Assembly: GCF_001866055.1 (NCBI RefSeq)
Contig: NZ_MLQS01000001.1
Coordinates: forward strand, 1,170,501-1,234,500
From: Anaerobacillus alkalidiazotrophicus
GTDB taxonomy: Bacteria > Bacillota > Bacilli > Bacillales_H > Anaerobacillaceae
Reading direction: 5' to 3'
DNA: 64,000 nucleotides
Shown here: piece by piece, positions 54,514 through 63,862 of the stretch
Layout of the letters: the number at the start of each line of letters is the position of its first letter
How positions within the stretch are numbered: position 1 is the stretch's first letter
Notes under the pieces: generated by a model
The model's database searches: none
What the model was told of the DNA's origin: nothing
The model's input: only the letters and a program-made list of their open reading frames with translations
Made by a program: the position numbers and the translations under genes

Positions 54514-56052
54514 TTATTCTATATCCATTTTATTCGTAATAAAGTAATACTCTTCAGACCCCGGGCTCCAGTTTTTGACACGTTCATTTACTCCTACAAT
54601 AATATGAGGATGTAAAATAAACGATTGAGGAACTTCCTCCTGGATAATTGTTACAGCATCCTTTTGTAATCTTACTCGGTCTTCTGGATTTGACGTTACA
54701 TTTAATTGTTTCGTTAATTCATTTAGTTCTGGAATATTAACTTGCCCTGGATTTAATGAGCCCTCAGGTAAATACGAAACATTTAAGAAGTAACCTCCGT
54801 CACCACGTGGAGCACTCAAAAGTGAATATGTTGCTAAATCCCATTCACCCTGTTGATCCCATAAATAACTATCAATATTCTCAACTGTTACAATATTTAA
54901 TTTTATGCCTACATTTGCAGCTTCCGCTTGTAAGTATTGGGACATTAATGGAAGTTCTGGTCGACCTTGAAACGTTGCTAAAGTTAACTCAAGTACTTCT
55001 CCATCTTTTTCATACTTCCCGTCACTATTTTTTTCATATCCTGCCTCTTGTAATAAAATCTCAGCTTGTGCTGGGTCATAACTTTCTAACTCACCATCGT
55101 TAGCAAATGCAAAATCAGAATGAAAAGGACCATTTGCAGCTGTTGCGTGCCCATTCATAATTTCACTTACTGCGATAGGACGATTAACAAGCAAATCTAA
55201 TGCCTTTCGAACTTTTACGTCCTGTAATGCAGGTTTTGCTTGATTATATAGGATGAAATGAACACGTAAACTTGAAACTGATTCAACACGAAAGTTTTCA
55301 TTATTTTCAATCGGCTCTAACGCCTCTGGAGGCAAGTGGTAAACAATGTCTGCTTCACCTGATTGAAGTGCAAGAGCTCGAACATTTGGATCAGAGTTAA
55401 ATTTAATCGTCACTTCATCTATGTTCGCAGCTCCATCCCAATAGTCCTCATATCTTTCTAGTTTAATCTCTGATTCAGATGTGAAGTCAACGACTTGGAA
55501 TGGGCCTGTAGCAATTGGCTGATCACTAATATTTTCTGAGTTTACATATATAATAGAAGCATTAACATGTACTAGCTCAGATACAAATACAGGGTATTCT
55601 TCTGATGTAACGAAAGTAATCTCTTGGCCATCTGCCTTTATCGATTCAATTTTTAATGTAGATGCCAACGCATTGTTCACATCAATCAGACGTTCAAAAG
55701 AGGCTTTAACAGCTGCACCATCAACTGGTGTTCCATCGTGGAACGTAACACCATCTCTAATCTTAAATGTCCATGTTTTCTCATCTGTTTGTTCCCACGT
55801 TTCAGCTAACCAAGGTTGAATTTGTAAGTTCTCATCAATTTTTACTAACGTCTCTGCAATCCCTGCACGAACACCCATCCAATCTTGATGTGGGTCGATC
55901 GTTTTCGAAGAAAAGCTAAATATGAGTGTTAATGACTTATCTTCCGTCTCATTGGAGTATGTACTTTCTTCTGAGTTGCCACAACCTGTTACGAAAGCGA
56001 GAAATACTGTAAAAATAATAAGAAAAATTGCCTGTTTTTTTAACACTAACAT
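54514..56052 (-). CDS. ABC importer substrate-binding lipoprotein (NikA/opine-metallophore type)
   Basis: 512 residues. Lipobox FVTGC at about 20-24 marks a membrane-anchored lipoprotein. SBP family 5 features: QPWLAETWEQTDEKTWTFKI, RDGVTFHDGTPVDGAAVKAS, and VRKALDLLVNRPIAVSEIMN. The sequence is closer to nickel-binding NikA or CntA-like proteins than to OppA, judged by eye. It could import nickel, an opine-metal complex or a peptide. Zur-like box and promoter upstream (56291-56351) suggest metal control. Confidence 0.85.
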   Translation of the reverse strand: MLVLKKQAIFLIIFTVFLAFVTGCGNSEESTYSNETEDKSLTLIFSFSSKTIDPHQDWMGVRAGIAETLVKIDENLQIQPWLAETWEQTDEKTWTFKIRDGVTFHDGTPVDGAAVKASFERLIDVNNALASTLKIESIKADGQEITFVTSEEYPVFVSELVHVNASIIYVNSENISDQPIATGPFQVVDFTSESEIKLERYEDYWDGAANIDEVTIKFNSDPNVRALALQSGEADIVYHLPPEALEPIENNENFRVESVSSLRVHFILYNQAKPALQDVKVRKALDLLVNRPIAVSEIMNGHATAANGPFHSDFAFANDGELESYDPAQAEILLQEAGYEKNSDGKYEKDGEVLELTLATFQGRPELPLMSQYLQAEAANVGIKLNIVTVENIDSYLWDQQGEWDLATYSLLSAPRGDGGYFLNVSYLPEGSLNPGQVNIPELNELTKQLNVTSNPEDRVRLQKDAVTIIQEEVPQSFILHPHIIVGVNERVKNWSPGSEEYYFITNKMDIE

Positions 56053-56290
56053 TCACTCCTGTGTATTTTATTGTATTAATTTCAAAGCCATTCTAGACCG
56101 TAGTACATTTCGAACACCCTCAAACAACTTTTTTGAGAACGAAGAATGTAATGAAAGCTTGTTACGTCTAATATGTGTTCGATCTACTAGCATTAGCGCT
56201 TTTTTCTATTCGTCTCTCTTTTTATAAAATAGAACCATTTCGATTTACACAACAAAATAATAATAGTGTGCTACCAACTTAATAGGGTTT

Positions 56291-56311
56291 AAATCGTAAT
56301 GATTATTATTT
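56291..56311 (-). promoter_or_regulatory. Zur/Fur-family operator
   Basis: AAATCGTAATGATTATTATTT agrees with the Bacillus Zur box (AAATCGTAAT-N-ATTACGATTT) except at two places in the right half. The Fur and PerR cores are poorer matches in the left half (TCGTAAT). It sits about 12 bp past the -10 of the promoter, over the likely start of transcription. Confidence 0.6.
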
Positions 56312-56322
56312 TCGCTTTTTTT

Positions 56323-56351
56323 AGTATACTTAAAGTGATGAGAATCGTCAA
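56323..56351 (-). promoter_or_regulatory. Promoter of the ABC importer operon
   Basis: Minus strand -35 TTGACG (56351-56346), 17-bp spacer, -10 TATACT (56328-56323). The leader to the first gene is about 260 bases. Confidence 0.7.
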
Positions 56352-56528
56352 TAATTTATTTTTGATGACTGTCACTCATCGAATAATCTGTTCAGCATAA
56401 AGTGTCGTGGTAGTTTTGGGAAGCAACTGCCTTCAATCACACCATGAGTTACTTCTTTGAATTTTCTTCATGCCGCTTTGCGACGAAGATTCAGTACCAA
56501 TTAACCCAAATATTCAATTTCCGGAAAC

Positions 56529-56560
56529 ACCAAAAAACACACTCCATTGGAATGTGTCTT
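56529..56560 (-). terminator. Terminator-like hairpin beyond the 5S remnant
   Basis: Minus strand AGACACATTCC and GGAGTGTGTTTTTT pair with a short loop and a T-run. Its place just after the 5S end fits an rrn terminator. Confidence 0.65.
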
Positions 56561-56568
56561 TACTTTGA

Positions 56569-56633
56569 CTAGCAACATCCTACTCTCGCAGGGGAAGCCC
56601 CCAACTACCATCGACGAAGCTACTAACTTCTAT
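56569..56633 (-). pseudogene. 5S rRNA 3'-half remnant
   Basis: Minus strand GATGGTAGTTGGGGGCTTCC and CCTGCGAGAGTAGGATG are the 3' part of 5S rRNA (cf. GATGGTAGTTGGGGG and GAGAGTAGGACG). The flanks GAAGTTAGTAGCTTCGTC are decayed, and the 5' half is replaced by the coding sequence at 56642. Confidence 0.7.
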
Positions 56634-56641
56634 TCAACTTT

Positions 56642-56881
56642 TTATGCGTATTTGATACCAGCAGCCTTTATATTATTTTTATCAAATGAATTACAAGGAG
56701 TTACCGCATAGGTCATTCCGCATTTTGGACAATTCGCAACAACTTTCTCAAATAAAAACACTTCCCCACATTCACAAGAGATTTCATGGGCATATAATGG
56801 TTTTTCGTTTTCTTTTCCCTTACTTATAACATGATCAACAATCGCCTTACCTTCATTTAATTTTGAACAACTACAACTCAT
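56642..56881 (-). CDS. Small zinc-ribbon protein, unknown
   Basis: Start at 56881 after GAGGAGGCAATCT, 79 residues. It begins MSCSCSKLNEGKAIVDHVIS and has ISCECGEVFLFEKVVANCPK with CGMTYAVTPC, i.e. CxCG and CPKCG forming a zinc ribbon. It also has a CSC at the start. No enzyme motif. The stop lies 8 bp from the 5S remnant. Not assigned to a known family. Confidence 0.7.
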   Translation of the reverse strand: MSCSCSKLNEGKAIVDHVISKGKENEKPLYAHEISCECGEVFLFEKVVANCPKCGMTYAVTPCNSFDKNNIKAAGIKYA

Positions 56882-57094
56882 AGATTGCCTCCTCATATTT
56901 TTTTATAGCACAAAATAAATGAGTATCGTTCTATACTCAAGCTTCATAATAATTACTTTTATTATAAGATACTTTCAATCTCCTTACGTATTTATCCTCT
57001 TACGTTCATAAAAGCTTCACTTCCACTGTGAAATTATCTAACAAATGCTTTAACCGTATTTAAATTAAAGTAAATATAAAACAGAATAAACTAA

Positions 57095-57116
57095 AGAGCA
57101 CCAGGGCTGGTGCTCT
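57095..57116 (-). terminator. Terminator-like palindrome
   Basis: AGAGCACCA and TGGTGCTCT with loop GGGC; a short TTTAGTTT tail on the minus strand. It probably served the broken HAD gene. Confidence 0.55.
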
Positions 57117-57157
57117 CTATTAAACAGTTCCTTCATTTGGAACATAAACGTATAGGT

Positions 57158-57993
57158 TTAAATTAATTCATATTTCTTAAAGCTATTATAGATCCCATTC
57201 TCATCATGTGTATCAGTGATATCATCAGCTGCTTCTTTTAACTCTTCTTTTGCATTCCCCATAGCTATACCATGTTGAACATATTGAAGCATTTCTAGAT
57301 CATTTAATCCATCTCCGTATGCAAAAGTATCTTCCTTTTTCATATTTAAATGGTTTAATAATTTCTCAATGGCTATCGCCTTATGAATGCCTGGGACAGA
57401 TAATTCTCCACTATTTTCCCCAAAGATAGGTACTGTACCTGGAATAACATTGAATTTTGTAGAGAATTTTTGACTGATTGTTTCAATCGGTATATTTGAG
57501 CCCAAAAATGAAATCTTATTTATATCATCGCGAATCAAATCAGCATCATCTATTAAACAATCATGAAAAGGCTGCAATCCTTTTTCTACCTCTTCCTTTG
57601 TATGAGGATTTTCATCTAATATTTTTTCAATTATAGTCATGATACGTTTTTTGCAATTCTTACTAGCAAACAGACCACCGTTTGCTTCTAAATAAAAGTC
57701 TATTTCATTTTCATTAAAATACTCGACGAGATTCTGCACATCCTCTTTTTTCACACGTTCATGTAATACTACTTCTTCATTAACTTAAATATAACCACCA
57801 GCAGCGCCGATAATCCCATCAAATCCAATTTCCATTATTTCAGCAAATAATTCTGCCTTTGAACGACCTGTACATATAAAAACTAAGTGACCATTTTCCT
57901 AGCTTGTTGAACCGCAAACTTTGCTGTTTCTGGGACGACCCCATTCTCATTAACCAGTGTACCATCAATATCTAAAAAAATTATTTTCTTCAT
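57158..57993 (-). pseudogene. Cof-type HAD phosphatase, frameshifted and with an internal stop
   Basis: A complete frame would start at 57993 with MKKIIFLDIDGTLVNENGVV. A missing base near 57895 shifts GHLVFICTGRSKAELF out of frame, and a TAA follows GGYI at about 57782. The surviving 198-codon C-terminal part keeps KNCKKRIMTIIEKIL and motif IV FAYGDGLNDLEMLQYVQHG, but the catalytic Asp is upstream of the breaks. As it stands no complete enzyme can be made. Confidence 0.85.
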
Positions 57994-58116
57994 TAAAACA
58001 CCCATCCCTATTCTTACTTAATACAAAATTATGTTAGTAAACTCATAACGTCTACTTAACCTTACGAGTTTACCGTTATCAAGATTGTTTGCCATAGAGG
58101 TACTATTGAGCAATAC

Positions 58117-59361
58117 TTACTTTTTAATCTTTACAAATTTACGTTTCCCTACTTGGACAATTAATCCGTCGGAAATAGCAACTTGTAAATCAGTATCTTC
58201 TACCCTATTTCCGTTTAATTTCACACCATTATTCTTAATCATTCTACGAGCTTCACTTTTAGAGCTTAATAATTTTAATTCTACTAATAGATTAATAACT
58301 GGCATTTCATTAGCTCCTTGCCATTCAATCACTGGAATTTCATCTGGTACTGTCCCTTTTTGAAACACTGAAATAAAATGCTGTTCTGCTTTTTCTGCGT
58401 CTTCTAAGCCATGGTACATCCTCACAATCGTCTTTGCAAGTAACATCTTTGCATCTCTAGGATGTAACTTACCTAACTCTAGATCTTCTTTTAGAAAATC
58501 AATTTGTTCAGGTGTTAAATCTGTAATCAATTCCAAGTATTTATTCATTAACTCATCTGGAATAGACATCGCTTTTCCGTACATTTCTTGTGGGCTTTCA
58601 TCAATACCAATGTAATTTTTCTTTGATTTTGACATTTTTTCTACTCCATCAAGTCCCTCTAACAAAGGCATTAACATCGCTATTTGTTTTTCTTTCCCAA
58701 ACTTTTCTTGAAAATGTCTACCCATCAAAATATTAAAGTGCTGGTCTGTTCCACCTAATTCAATATCAGATTCTAATACAACTGAATCATACCCTTGCAT
58801 TAACGGATAAAAGAATTCATGAAGTGAAATTGGTTTTCCAAGCGCTATTCGCTCTTCAAAATCATCTCTTTCCATAAGTCGAGCGACTGTTATTTTACCT
58901 GCCAATTGAATAACATCCTCAAAGTTTAATTTTGCTAACCATTTTGAGTTATAATGCAACTCTACTTTTTCCATATCAACAATTTTTCCAAATTGCTCAA
59001 AGTACGTTTTCGCATTGTATTTCACTTCATCATCTGTTAATTGCTTCCTAGCCACAGATTTTCCTGTTGGATCTCCAATTTTTCCAGTAAAATCACCAAT
59101 AAGTAATTGGATTATATGACCGTTATCTTGAAACTGTTTTATCTTTTTTAATACGACTGTATGCCCGAGGTGAACATCTGGTGCTGATGGGTCTAAACCT
59201 AATTTTATTTTTAATGGGCGTTTTTCAAGTACTGATTTCGCTACTTTTAATTCTAACTCTTCTGTAGGTATTATTTCTTGAACACCTTGATTGTATATGT
59301 TCATTTGCCTTTTTACTTCTATCAATTGTTCTTCGGTTAGTTGTTCGATTGCTTTTTTCAT
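58117..59361 (-). CDS. tyrS: Tyrosyl-tRNA synthetase, TyrZ-type
   Basis: Charges tRNA-Tyr with tyrosine. 414 residues. Class I signatures: HLGH at 64-67 in [15 protein letters not shown] and [11 protein letters not shown] (about 248). A C-terminal S4 RNA-binding domain (about 350-412: [20 protein letters not shown]). The sequence is of the second Bacillus type (TyrZ), which in B. subtilis also lies beside a MarR-family gene (ywaE), as here. A T-box leader precedes it, and AGGAGG precedes ATG. Confidence 0.93.
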   Translation of the reverse strand: MKKAIEQLTEEQLIEVKRQMNIYNQGVQEIIPTEELELKVAKSVLEKRPLKIKLGLDPSAPDVHLGHTVVLKKIKQFQDNGHIIQLLIGDFTGKIGDPTGKSVARKQLTDDEVKYNAKTYFEQFGKIVDMEKVELHYNSKWLAKLNFEDVIQLAGKITVARLMERDDFEERIALGKPISLHEFFYPLMQGYDSVVLESDIELGGTDQHFNILMGRHFQEKFGKEKQIAMLMPLLEGLDGVEKMSKSKKNYIGIDESPQEMYGKAMSIPDELMNKYLELITDLTPEQIDFLKEDLELGKLHPRDAKMLLAKTIVRMYHGLEDAEKAEQHFISVFQKGTVPDEIPVIEWQGANEMPVINLLVELKLLSSKSEARRMIKNNGVKLNGNRVEDTDLQVAISDGLIVQVGKRKFVKIKK

Positions 59362-59374
59362 CGCTATTCCTCCT

Positions 59375-59640
59375 AATTTTAAATAGAAAAAACCACATCC
59401 CTAATAATAAAACAGGAACGTGGTTGTTGTTTTTCACGCGGTACCACCCTTATTGAAGAATCTAAATTCTTCCACTCAACGATTAACGGCTCGTCCGTTC
59501 TTTGCAAATGATTATTCACAAAGAAAGCTCAAGGAATGTATTTCATGTTATCTTTGTATCGATTTTCACCAACCATCGACTCTCTTAAAACAGGGAGATA
59601 ACTACTACTATTTTTCCTATCATTACTTTTTTCATATTAT
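59375..59640 (-). promoter_or_regulatory. T-box riboswitch of tyrS
   Basis: Minus strand: the T-box AGGGTGGTACCGCGTG (59450-59435) is followed by the terminator AACCACGTTCC/GGGATGTGGTTTTTT. Upstream are the leader stem I with GAAATACATTCC, where TAC would be a tyrosine specifier, and GAGAGTCGATGGTTGGTG. Uncharged tRNA-Tyr should stabilise the antiterminator. Class is certain, the exact specifier is probable. Confidence 0.9.
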
Positions 59641-59833
59641 TTTTATCTGAATTTTTTTCCGATGTTTCAGCTTGCTGAAGCGAGTTCACTGAATTTTATA
59701 ATATTTTACCAATTAATGAATTTCATAATCCATCATCCTCGCCACTAAAATACTATATCTAGTGACACCGAACCGTCCGTAACTAGATATAGATTTATGT
59801 AGCTTCGTTTTTCTAATTATGAAATTCACTCAG

Positions 59834-60286
59834 TTAAAAACCATTCTCTTTAATGACTCTTCTAAGTAATTTTGAAATACTCTTTTGCTCTTCTAGACTA
59901 AGGCTAGAAACAATTTCAACCTCACCTTTATGAAAATAAGGATATAATTCTTCCATTACTTGTTTGCCTCTATTCGTTATCGTCACATAAGTAATTCTTC
60001 TGTCTCTGTTATCAACTTTTCGGTAACAGAGTTCTTTTTTTTCTAGTGTTTTCGTTATATTACTTATCGTTGCTTTTGTTACCCCAGCTGATTTAGCTAA
60101 ATTTTTTGTTTCTATTGAACCCCAAATCCACAAATCATATAGGATAGAAAATGATGTCCAAGATAGCCCGTATTCCGATAGAACTTCCCGTTCCATTTTA
60201 TTTCTTAATCCTTGTGCAACTCTGTAAATGTTCGTAACAACAGAAATTGCATCAAAATGAAGTGATTCCAAGTGGATATTAGACAA
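59834..60286 (-). CDS. MarR-family transcriptional regulator (YwaE-like)
   Basis: 150 residues. The winged helix-turn-helix is clear: WTSFSILYDLWIWGSIETKN, LAKSAGVTKATISNITKTLE and VDNRDRRITYVTITNRGKQV (wing with conserved DxRxR). The annotated start is TTG 60286 with only AAGGA at a long distance, so the true start is uncertain. It is divergent from the SLC13 permease gene and could regulate it or tyrS. Confidence 0.85.
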   Translation of the reverse strand: MSNIHLESLHFDAISVVTNIYRVAQGLRNKMEREVLSEYGLSWTSFSILYDLWIWGSIETKNLAKSAGVTKATISNITKTLEKKELCYRKVDNRDRRITYVTITNRGKQVMEELYPYFHKGEVEIVSSLSLEEQKSISKLLRRVIKENGF

Positions 60287-60565
60287 AAGATTGATAGTGT
60301 CCTTTTCTTCCTGTAACAGTTCCCCTTCATCATTAAACGAATGGATAGTAACTCACCACCTCTCGAATTTTCACAATCGTTAGCTATGAAACGATTTTAT
60401 CAGAAGAAAAATTAAATTACAACCTTAACATTTCAATTTATTCACTTCCATTTCTAGGAACTATAAATTATGATAATATCTGTTGTAAGGTGTAGAATAT
60501 AAGATATATGCACACCTTGTGTGAACGACTTTTTTCTAATATGAAAATATGAAAGGATGCATGAT

Positions 60566-62410
60566 ATGATAACAGATATGCAATTAGTTTTCCTCATTTT
60601 AATCATTACAACGATCTGCTTTTTGGTACCACGATTTAGAGCAGACCTAGTCGCAGTTAATGCGTTGCTAGCTTTATTGTTAACAGGCCTTATCACGGTT
60701 CCGGAAGCATTTGCTGGGTTTTCTAATAGTGTGGTTATTATGGTTGCTGCTTTATTTATCGTTGGTGAAGGAGTCTTCCAAAGTGGCTTAGCTCAAAAAG
60801 CCGGGGATTTACTCGTTAAGAAAACTGGAAACAGTGAATGGAAATTAACAATTTTCATGCTCATTTTAGTAGCCTTTCTAAGTGGCTTTATTAGTAATAC
60901 TGGAACGGTTGCGATCCTTCTACCCATTGTCGTCAGTTTATGTAGGCAAATGCATCTTCACCCAGGAAAGCTTTTAATTCCTATGGCCTTTGCTAGTAGT
61001 ATGGGTGGAGCTTTAACATTAATTGGTACGGCTCCAAACCTAATTGCAAGCCAAAGCTTACATGATGCAGGTTATGGGGCACTTACATTTTTCGCCTTCA
61101 CACCGATCGGCCTGACAATGTTAGCAGTAGGAATTCTTTACTTATGGTTTTTTGGTCGTAAAATGCTTGACAAACCTCTCGAAAACAAAACTGGAACAGC
61201 TGAAAAGTTTGACGCTGCTGAGCTAGTGGAACAATACGGGGTTTCCGATAATATCTTTGCTGTAAAAACACCTAAAGAAAGTAAACTGATTGGTAAAATG
61301 ATCAAACAACTTCATTTGCCAAGTACATACAATGTTACGTTGTTAGAAGTAATCAAGAAGGAAACTTCGTCATTATTACGCCTAAAAGGACGTCGTCAGC
61401 CCCAACGAATTACTGTCGATCCAAGTTATGTAGTAGAAGCTGGGGATATTTTTCTTATCTATGGACAAGAAGAAGTACTAGCAAAGTTAGTTGCAGATAC
61501 CGGTTTCATCTTACAAAAAGGTGCATCATTTCAACTCGAAGAATCTCATCTAGCTGAAGTTATCTTAACTCCACAATCTAGGCTAATTAAACAAACGATT
61601 AAGGATGTTAATTTTAGAGAGAAATATGGTTTAACCGTCTTGGCTATGAAACATCAATTCAGTGAACCAAGACAGTTTGGACCAGATGAAACGTTACTTT
61701 ATGGAGATGCAATACTAGTGCATGGTAAGTGGAAGGATATCGCTCTTCTCTCCTCTGAAAAAAACGACACGGTCGTATTGAAATCAGCTGCCGAAGATAC
61801 TAATCTAGCTAATCAGACACAACGAAGCGGGATTGCTGGGATCATCCTCTTAGGTATGCTTTTAGCGATGGTATTAGAATTGGTCCCTGCCGTTGTAGCA
61901 ATTGTTGTTGCCGCGGTACTGATGATTTTGACTGGATGTGTGAGGCAAACGGACCAAGCGTACCAATCGATTAATTGGCAAACGGTCATCCTGATTGCGT
62001 GTATGCTTCCAATGGCTACAGCATTAGAAAATACTGGTGGTGTCACGTTTATGTCTGAAGGTCTCATTCATAGTTTAGGAGCAATCGGACCAATCGCTGT
62101 TCTTGCTGGATTATACGCAATTACTTCCTTGTTTAGTCAATTTATTAGTAATACCGCTACAGCAGTTTTGCTTTTTCCAGTTGCGATTTTAACAGCCGAG
62201 CAAATGGCTGTAAGTCCAATCCCAATGGTGATGGCCGTTGCGTTTTCTTCTAGTATGGCATTTGCTACACCTGTTGCTACCCCACCTAACGCAATGGTCA
62301 TGGCTGCCGGAAAATACACGTTCCTAGACTTTGTCCGTGTAGGTATTCCATTACAGCTCATAATCGCCCTTGTAGCGATTGTATTATTACCATTGTTTTT
62401 CCCTTTTTGA
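60566..62410 (+). CDS. SLC13-family permease with paired TrkA-C domains
   Basis: About 614 residues; ATG at 60566 is correctly spaced from GAAAGG, while the ATG at 60557 is not. Transmembrane half A (FLVPRFRADLVAVNALLALL, LSGFISNTGTVAILLPIVVS, SMGGALTLIGTAPNLIASQ) and half B (TSLFSQFISNTATAVLLFPV, AFATPVATPPNAMVMAAGKY) repeat the SNT motif. Two TrkA-C domains lie in the cytoplasmic loop (about 215-390). Group members carry sulfate or dicarboxylates; the substrate is unknown. Confidence 0.88.
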   Translation: MITDMQLVFLILIITTICFLVPRFRADLVAVNALLALLLTGLITVPEAFAGFSNSVVIMVAALFIVGEGVFQSGLAQKAGDLLVKKTGNSEWKLTIFMLILVAFLSGFISNTGTVAILLPIVVSLCRQMHLHPGKLLIPMAFASSMGGALTLIGTAPNLIASQSLHDAGYGALTFFAFTPIGLTMLAVGILYLWFFGRKMLDKPLENKTGTAEKFDAAELVEQYGVSDNIFAVKTPKESKLIGKMIKQLHLPSTYNVTLLEVIKKETSSLLRLKGRRQPQRITVDPSYVVEAGDIFLIYGQEEVLAKLVADTGFILQKGASFQLEESHLAEVILTPQSRLIKQTIKDVNFREKYGLTVLAMKHQFSEPRQFGPDETLLYGDAILVHGKWKDIALLSSEKNDTVVLKSAAEDTNLANQTQRSGIAGIILLGMLLAMVLELVPAVVAIVVAAVLMILTGCVRQTDQAYQSINWQTVILIACMLPMATALENTGGVTFMSEGLIHSLGAIGPIAVLAGLYAITSLFSQFISNTATAVLLFPVAILTAEQMAVSPIPMVMAVAFSSSMAFATPVATPPNAMVMAAGKYTFLDFVRVGIPLQLIIALVAIVLLPLFFPF

Positions 62411-62449
62411 TGAGGGTACCACCTAGAATTTTTTTAACCTGTTTGCCAA

Positions 62450-62486
62450 GATCACGTATCACATGTCGATACGTGATCTTTTTTCG
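62450..62486 (+). terminator. Terminator of the SLC13 gene
   Basis: AGATCACGTATC and GATACGTGATCT form a 12-bp stem and are followed by a T-run. The core GTATC/GATAC is like the one at 37106. Confidence 0.85.
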
Positions 62487-62489
62487 TAC

Positions 62490-62790
62490 CGAGAAGAAAA
62501 GCGCAAGTACCTTGGCCACGAGAAGGTGCTCATGTTCCACTCCGTTTGCTCGTCGCACATCCGCTCTTTTTTGGCTTCTAAGCGCTTTTGCATCTACTAG
62601 TAAAGTCTGAAGTAGGCTTCCGCGAAGCAGTGTTTCGTGCGACGAGTAATCGCAGGAGCAATGCTGCATAAAGCTACTCAGAGTCGTCATTCATGTTGTT
62701 ATTGAAGTCAGTAGCTCAACTGAAGTGACCGAGCTCGCAGGCGATTGCGGTAAACAGCTACAAACATCAAAATTTTATACTTAACCTTGG
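62490..62790 (+). repeat. Long diverged GCGC-type repeat region
   Basis: GAGAAGAAAAGCGCAAGTACCT, GCCACGAGAAGG, CGCTCTTTTTTGGCTTC, TAGTAAAGTCTGAAG and TTGAAGTCAGTAGCTC point to a large, mutated member of the repeat family. GACGAGC-like pieces are inverted (CGTCGCAC and GTGCGACGAG). No gene; the rest of the gap to 62931 is AT-rich without features. Confidence 0.45.
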
Positions 62791-62931
62791 AACAAGAACC
62801 TTTATTTACCCTGCTTCATCAACAACCACACTTAGAATATCATTTAATTTTACGAATAAAACTGTGAAACTTTTATAAAGTAAATAACGTATTACTATTC
62901 GTTGAAGATGATAAGAAAGAGAGGAGTAAAT

Positions 62932-63861
62932 ATGTCCATTTTAGAAGTGAAACATTTACAAAAATCATTTGGTACCATTCGTGCTGTAGAGGATATCAGC
63001 TTTTCAGTTCATGCTGGAGAGATATTTACCATTATTGGTCCAAACGGAGCAGGAAAAACCACAACGCTAGAAATGATTGAGGGGTTAGTCCCTCCCGATC
63101 ATGGGGAAATCTATTTTGGAGAGTTGAACTGGGATAAAAACTCAAAAACTATCAAAAAAATGATTGGTGTTCAACCTCAATCAAGTGCCATGTTTGATTT
63201 ACTTACACCAGAAGAAAATCTAAACCTATTTGCTACTTTTTATGACAAATCACGTCCTACCGAAGAAATTCTTAAACTAATTAACTTGACTGAGCACCGT
63301 AACAATCATGTAAAAAAACTTTCTGGGGGTCAGCGCCAAAGACTTGCCATTGGGCTTGCCATGATTAGTGACCCTGACATCATTTTCCTAGATGAACCGA
63401 CAACTGGTTTGGATCCACAAGCTCGCCGAAACATTTGGGATATCATATTGCAACTTAAAGAGCTAGGAAAAACGACGATATTAACCACTCATTACATGGA
63501 GGAAGCAGAAAAATTAAGTGATCGAGTTTGCATTGTAGATCAAGGTAAAATTGTAACAATCGATACTCCCTCTGCCCTAATTGAACAGTTAACAAAAGAA
63601 AGAGAGGTACGATTATCATTCATCGATGGCGAGGATGTAGCCGAAGAAGCTAATAACTTTTCTAAAAATCTTGAATCGGTTATTCGTACTGAACGTGAAG
63701 AAATGTCATTAAAACTATGGACCACAAACCCAGAAGATACACTGTTTCACTTATTTGCTTTTACAAAGGAAAAGAATTTTCAAGTCGAACAAGTCTCCAT
63801 TCGCGAAATGAGTTTGGAAGATGTATTTATTGCGTTTACTGGTAAAGAATGGAGGGATTAA
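62932..63861 (+). CDS. ABC-2 type exporter ATPase
   Basis: 309 residues from ATG 62932 (AAGAGAGGAG precedes; upstream codons are leader). Walker A IIGPNGAGKTTTLEMIEGLV, signature KLSGGQRQRLAIGLAM, Walker B IIFLDEPTTGLDPQARR and H-loop LTTHYMEEAEKL, with the C-terminal extension of drug or antibiotic exporters (DrrA type). The next gene, 2 bp on, is its permease. The substrate cannot be told from this window. Confidence 0.92.
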   Translation: MSILEVKHLQKSFGTIRAVEDISFSVHAGEIFTIIGPNGAGKTTTLEMIEGLVPPDHGEIYFGELNWDKNSKTIKKMIGVQPQSSAMFDLLTPEENLNLFATFYDKSRPTEEILKLINLTEHRNNHVKKLSGGQRQRLAIGLAMISDPDIIFLDEPTTGLDPQARRNIWDIILQLKELGKTTILTTHYMEEAEKLSDRVCIVDQGKIVTIDTPSALIEQLTKEREVRLSFIDGEDVAEEANNFSKNLESVIRTEREEMSLKLWTTNPEDTLFHLFAFTKEKNFQVEQVSIREMSLEDVFIAFTGKEWRD

Positions 63862-63862
63862 C

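Noticed and set aside
56405..56530. Second coding gene left of the 5S remnant
   Set aside because: Only short frames without ribosome site; no recognisable product.
61813..62690. Minus-strand frames over the SLC13 gene end and the repeat
   Set aside because: Composition mirrors the coding strand and the repeat; no ribosome site.
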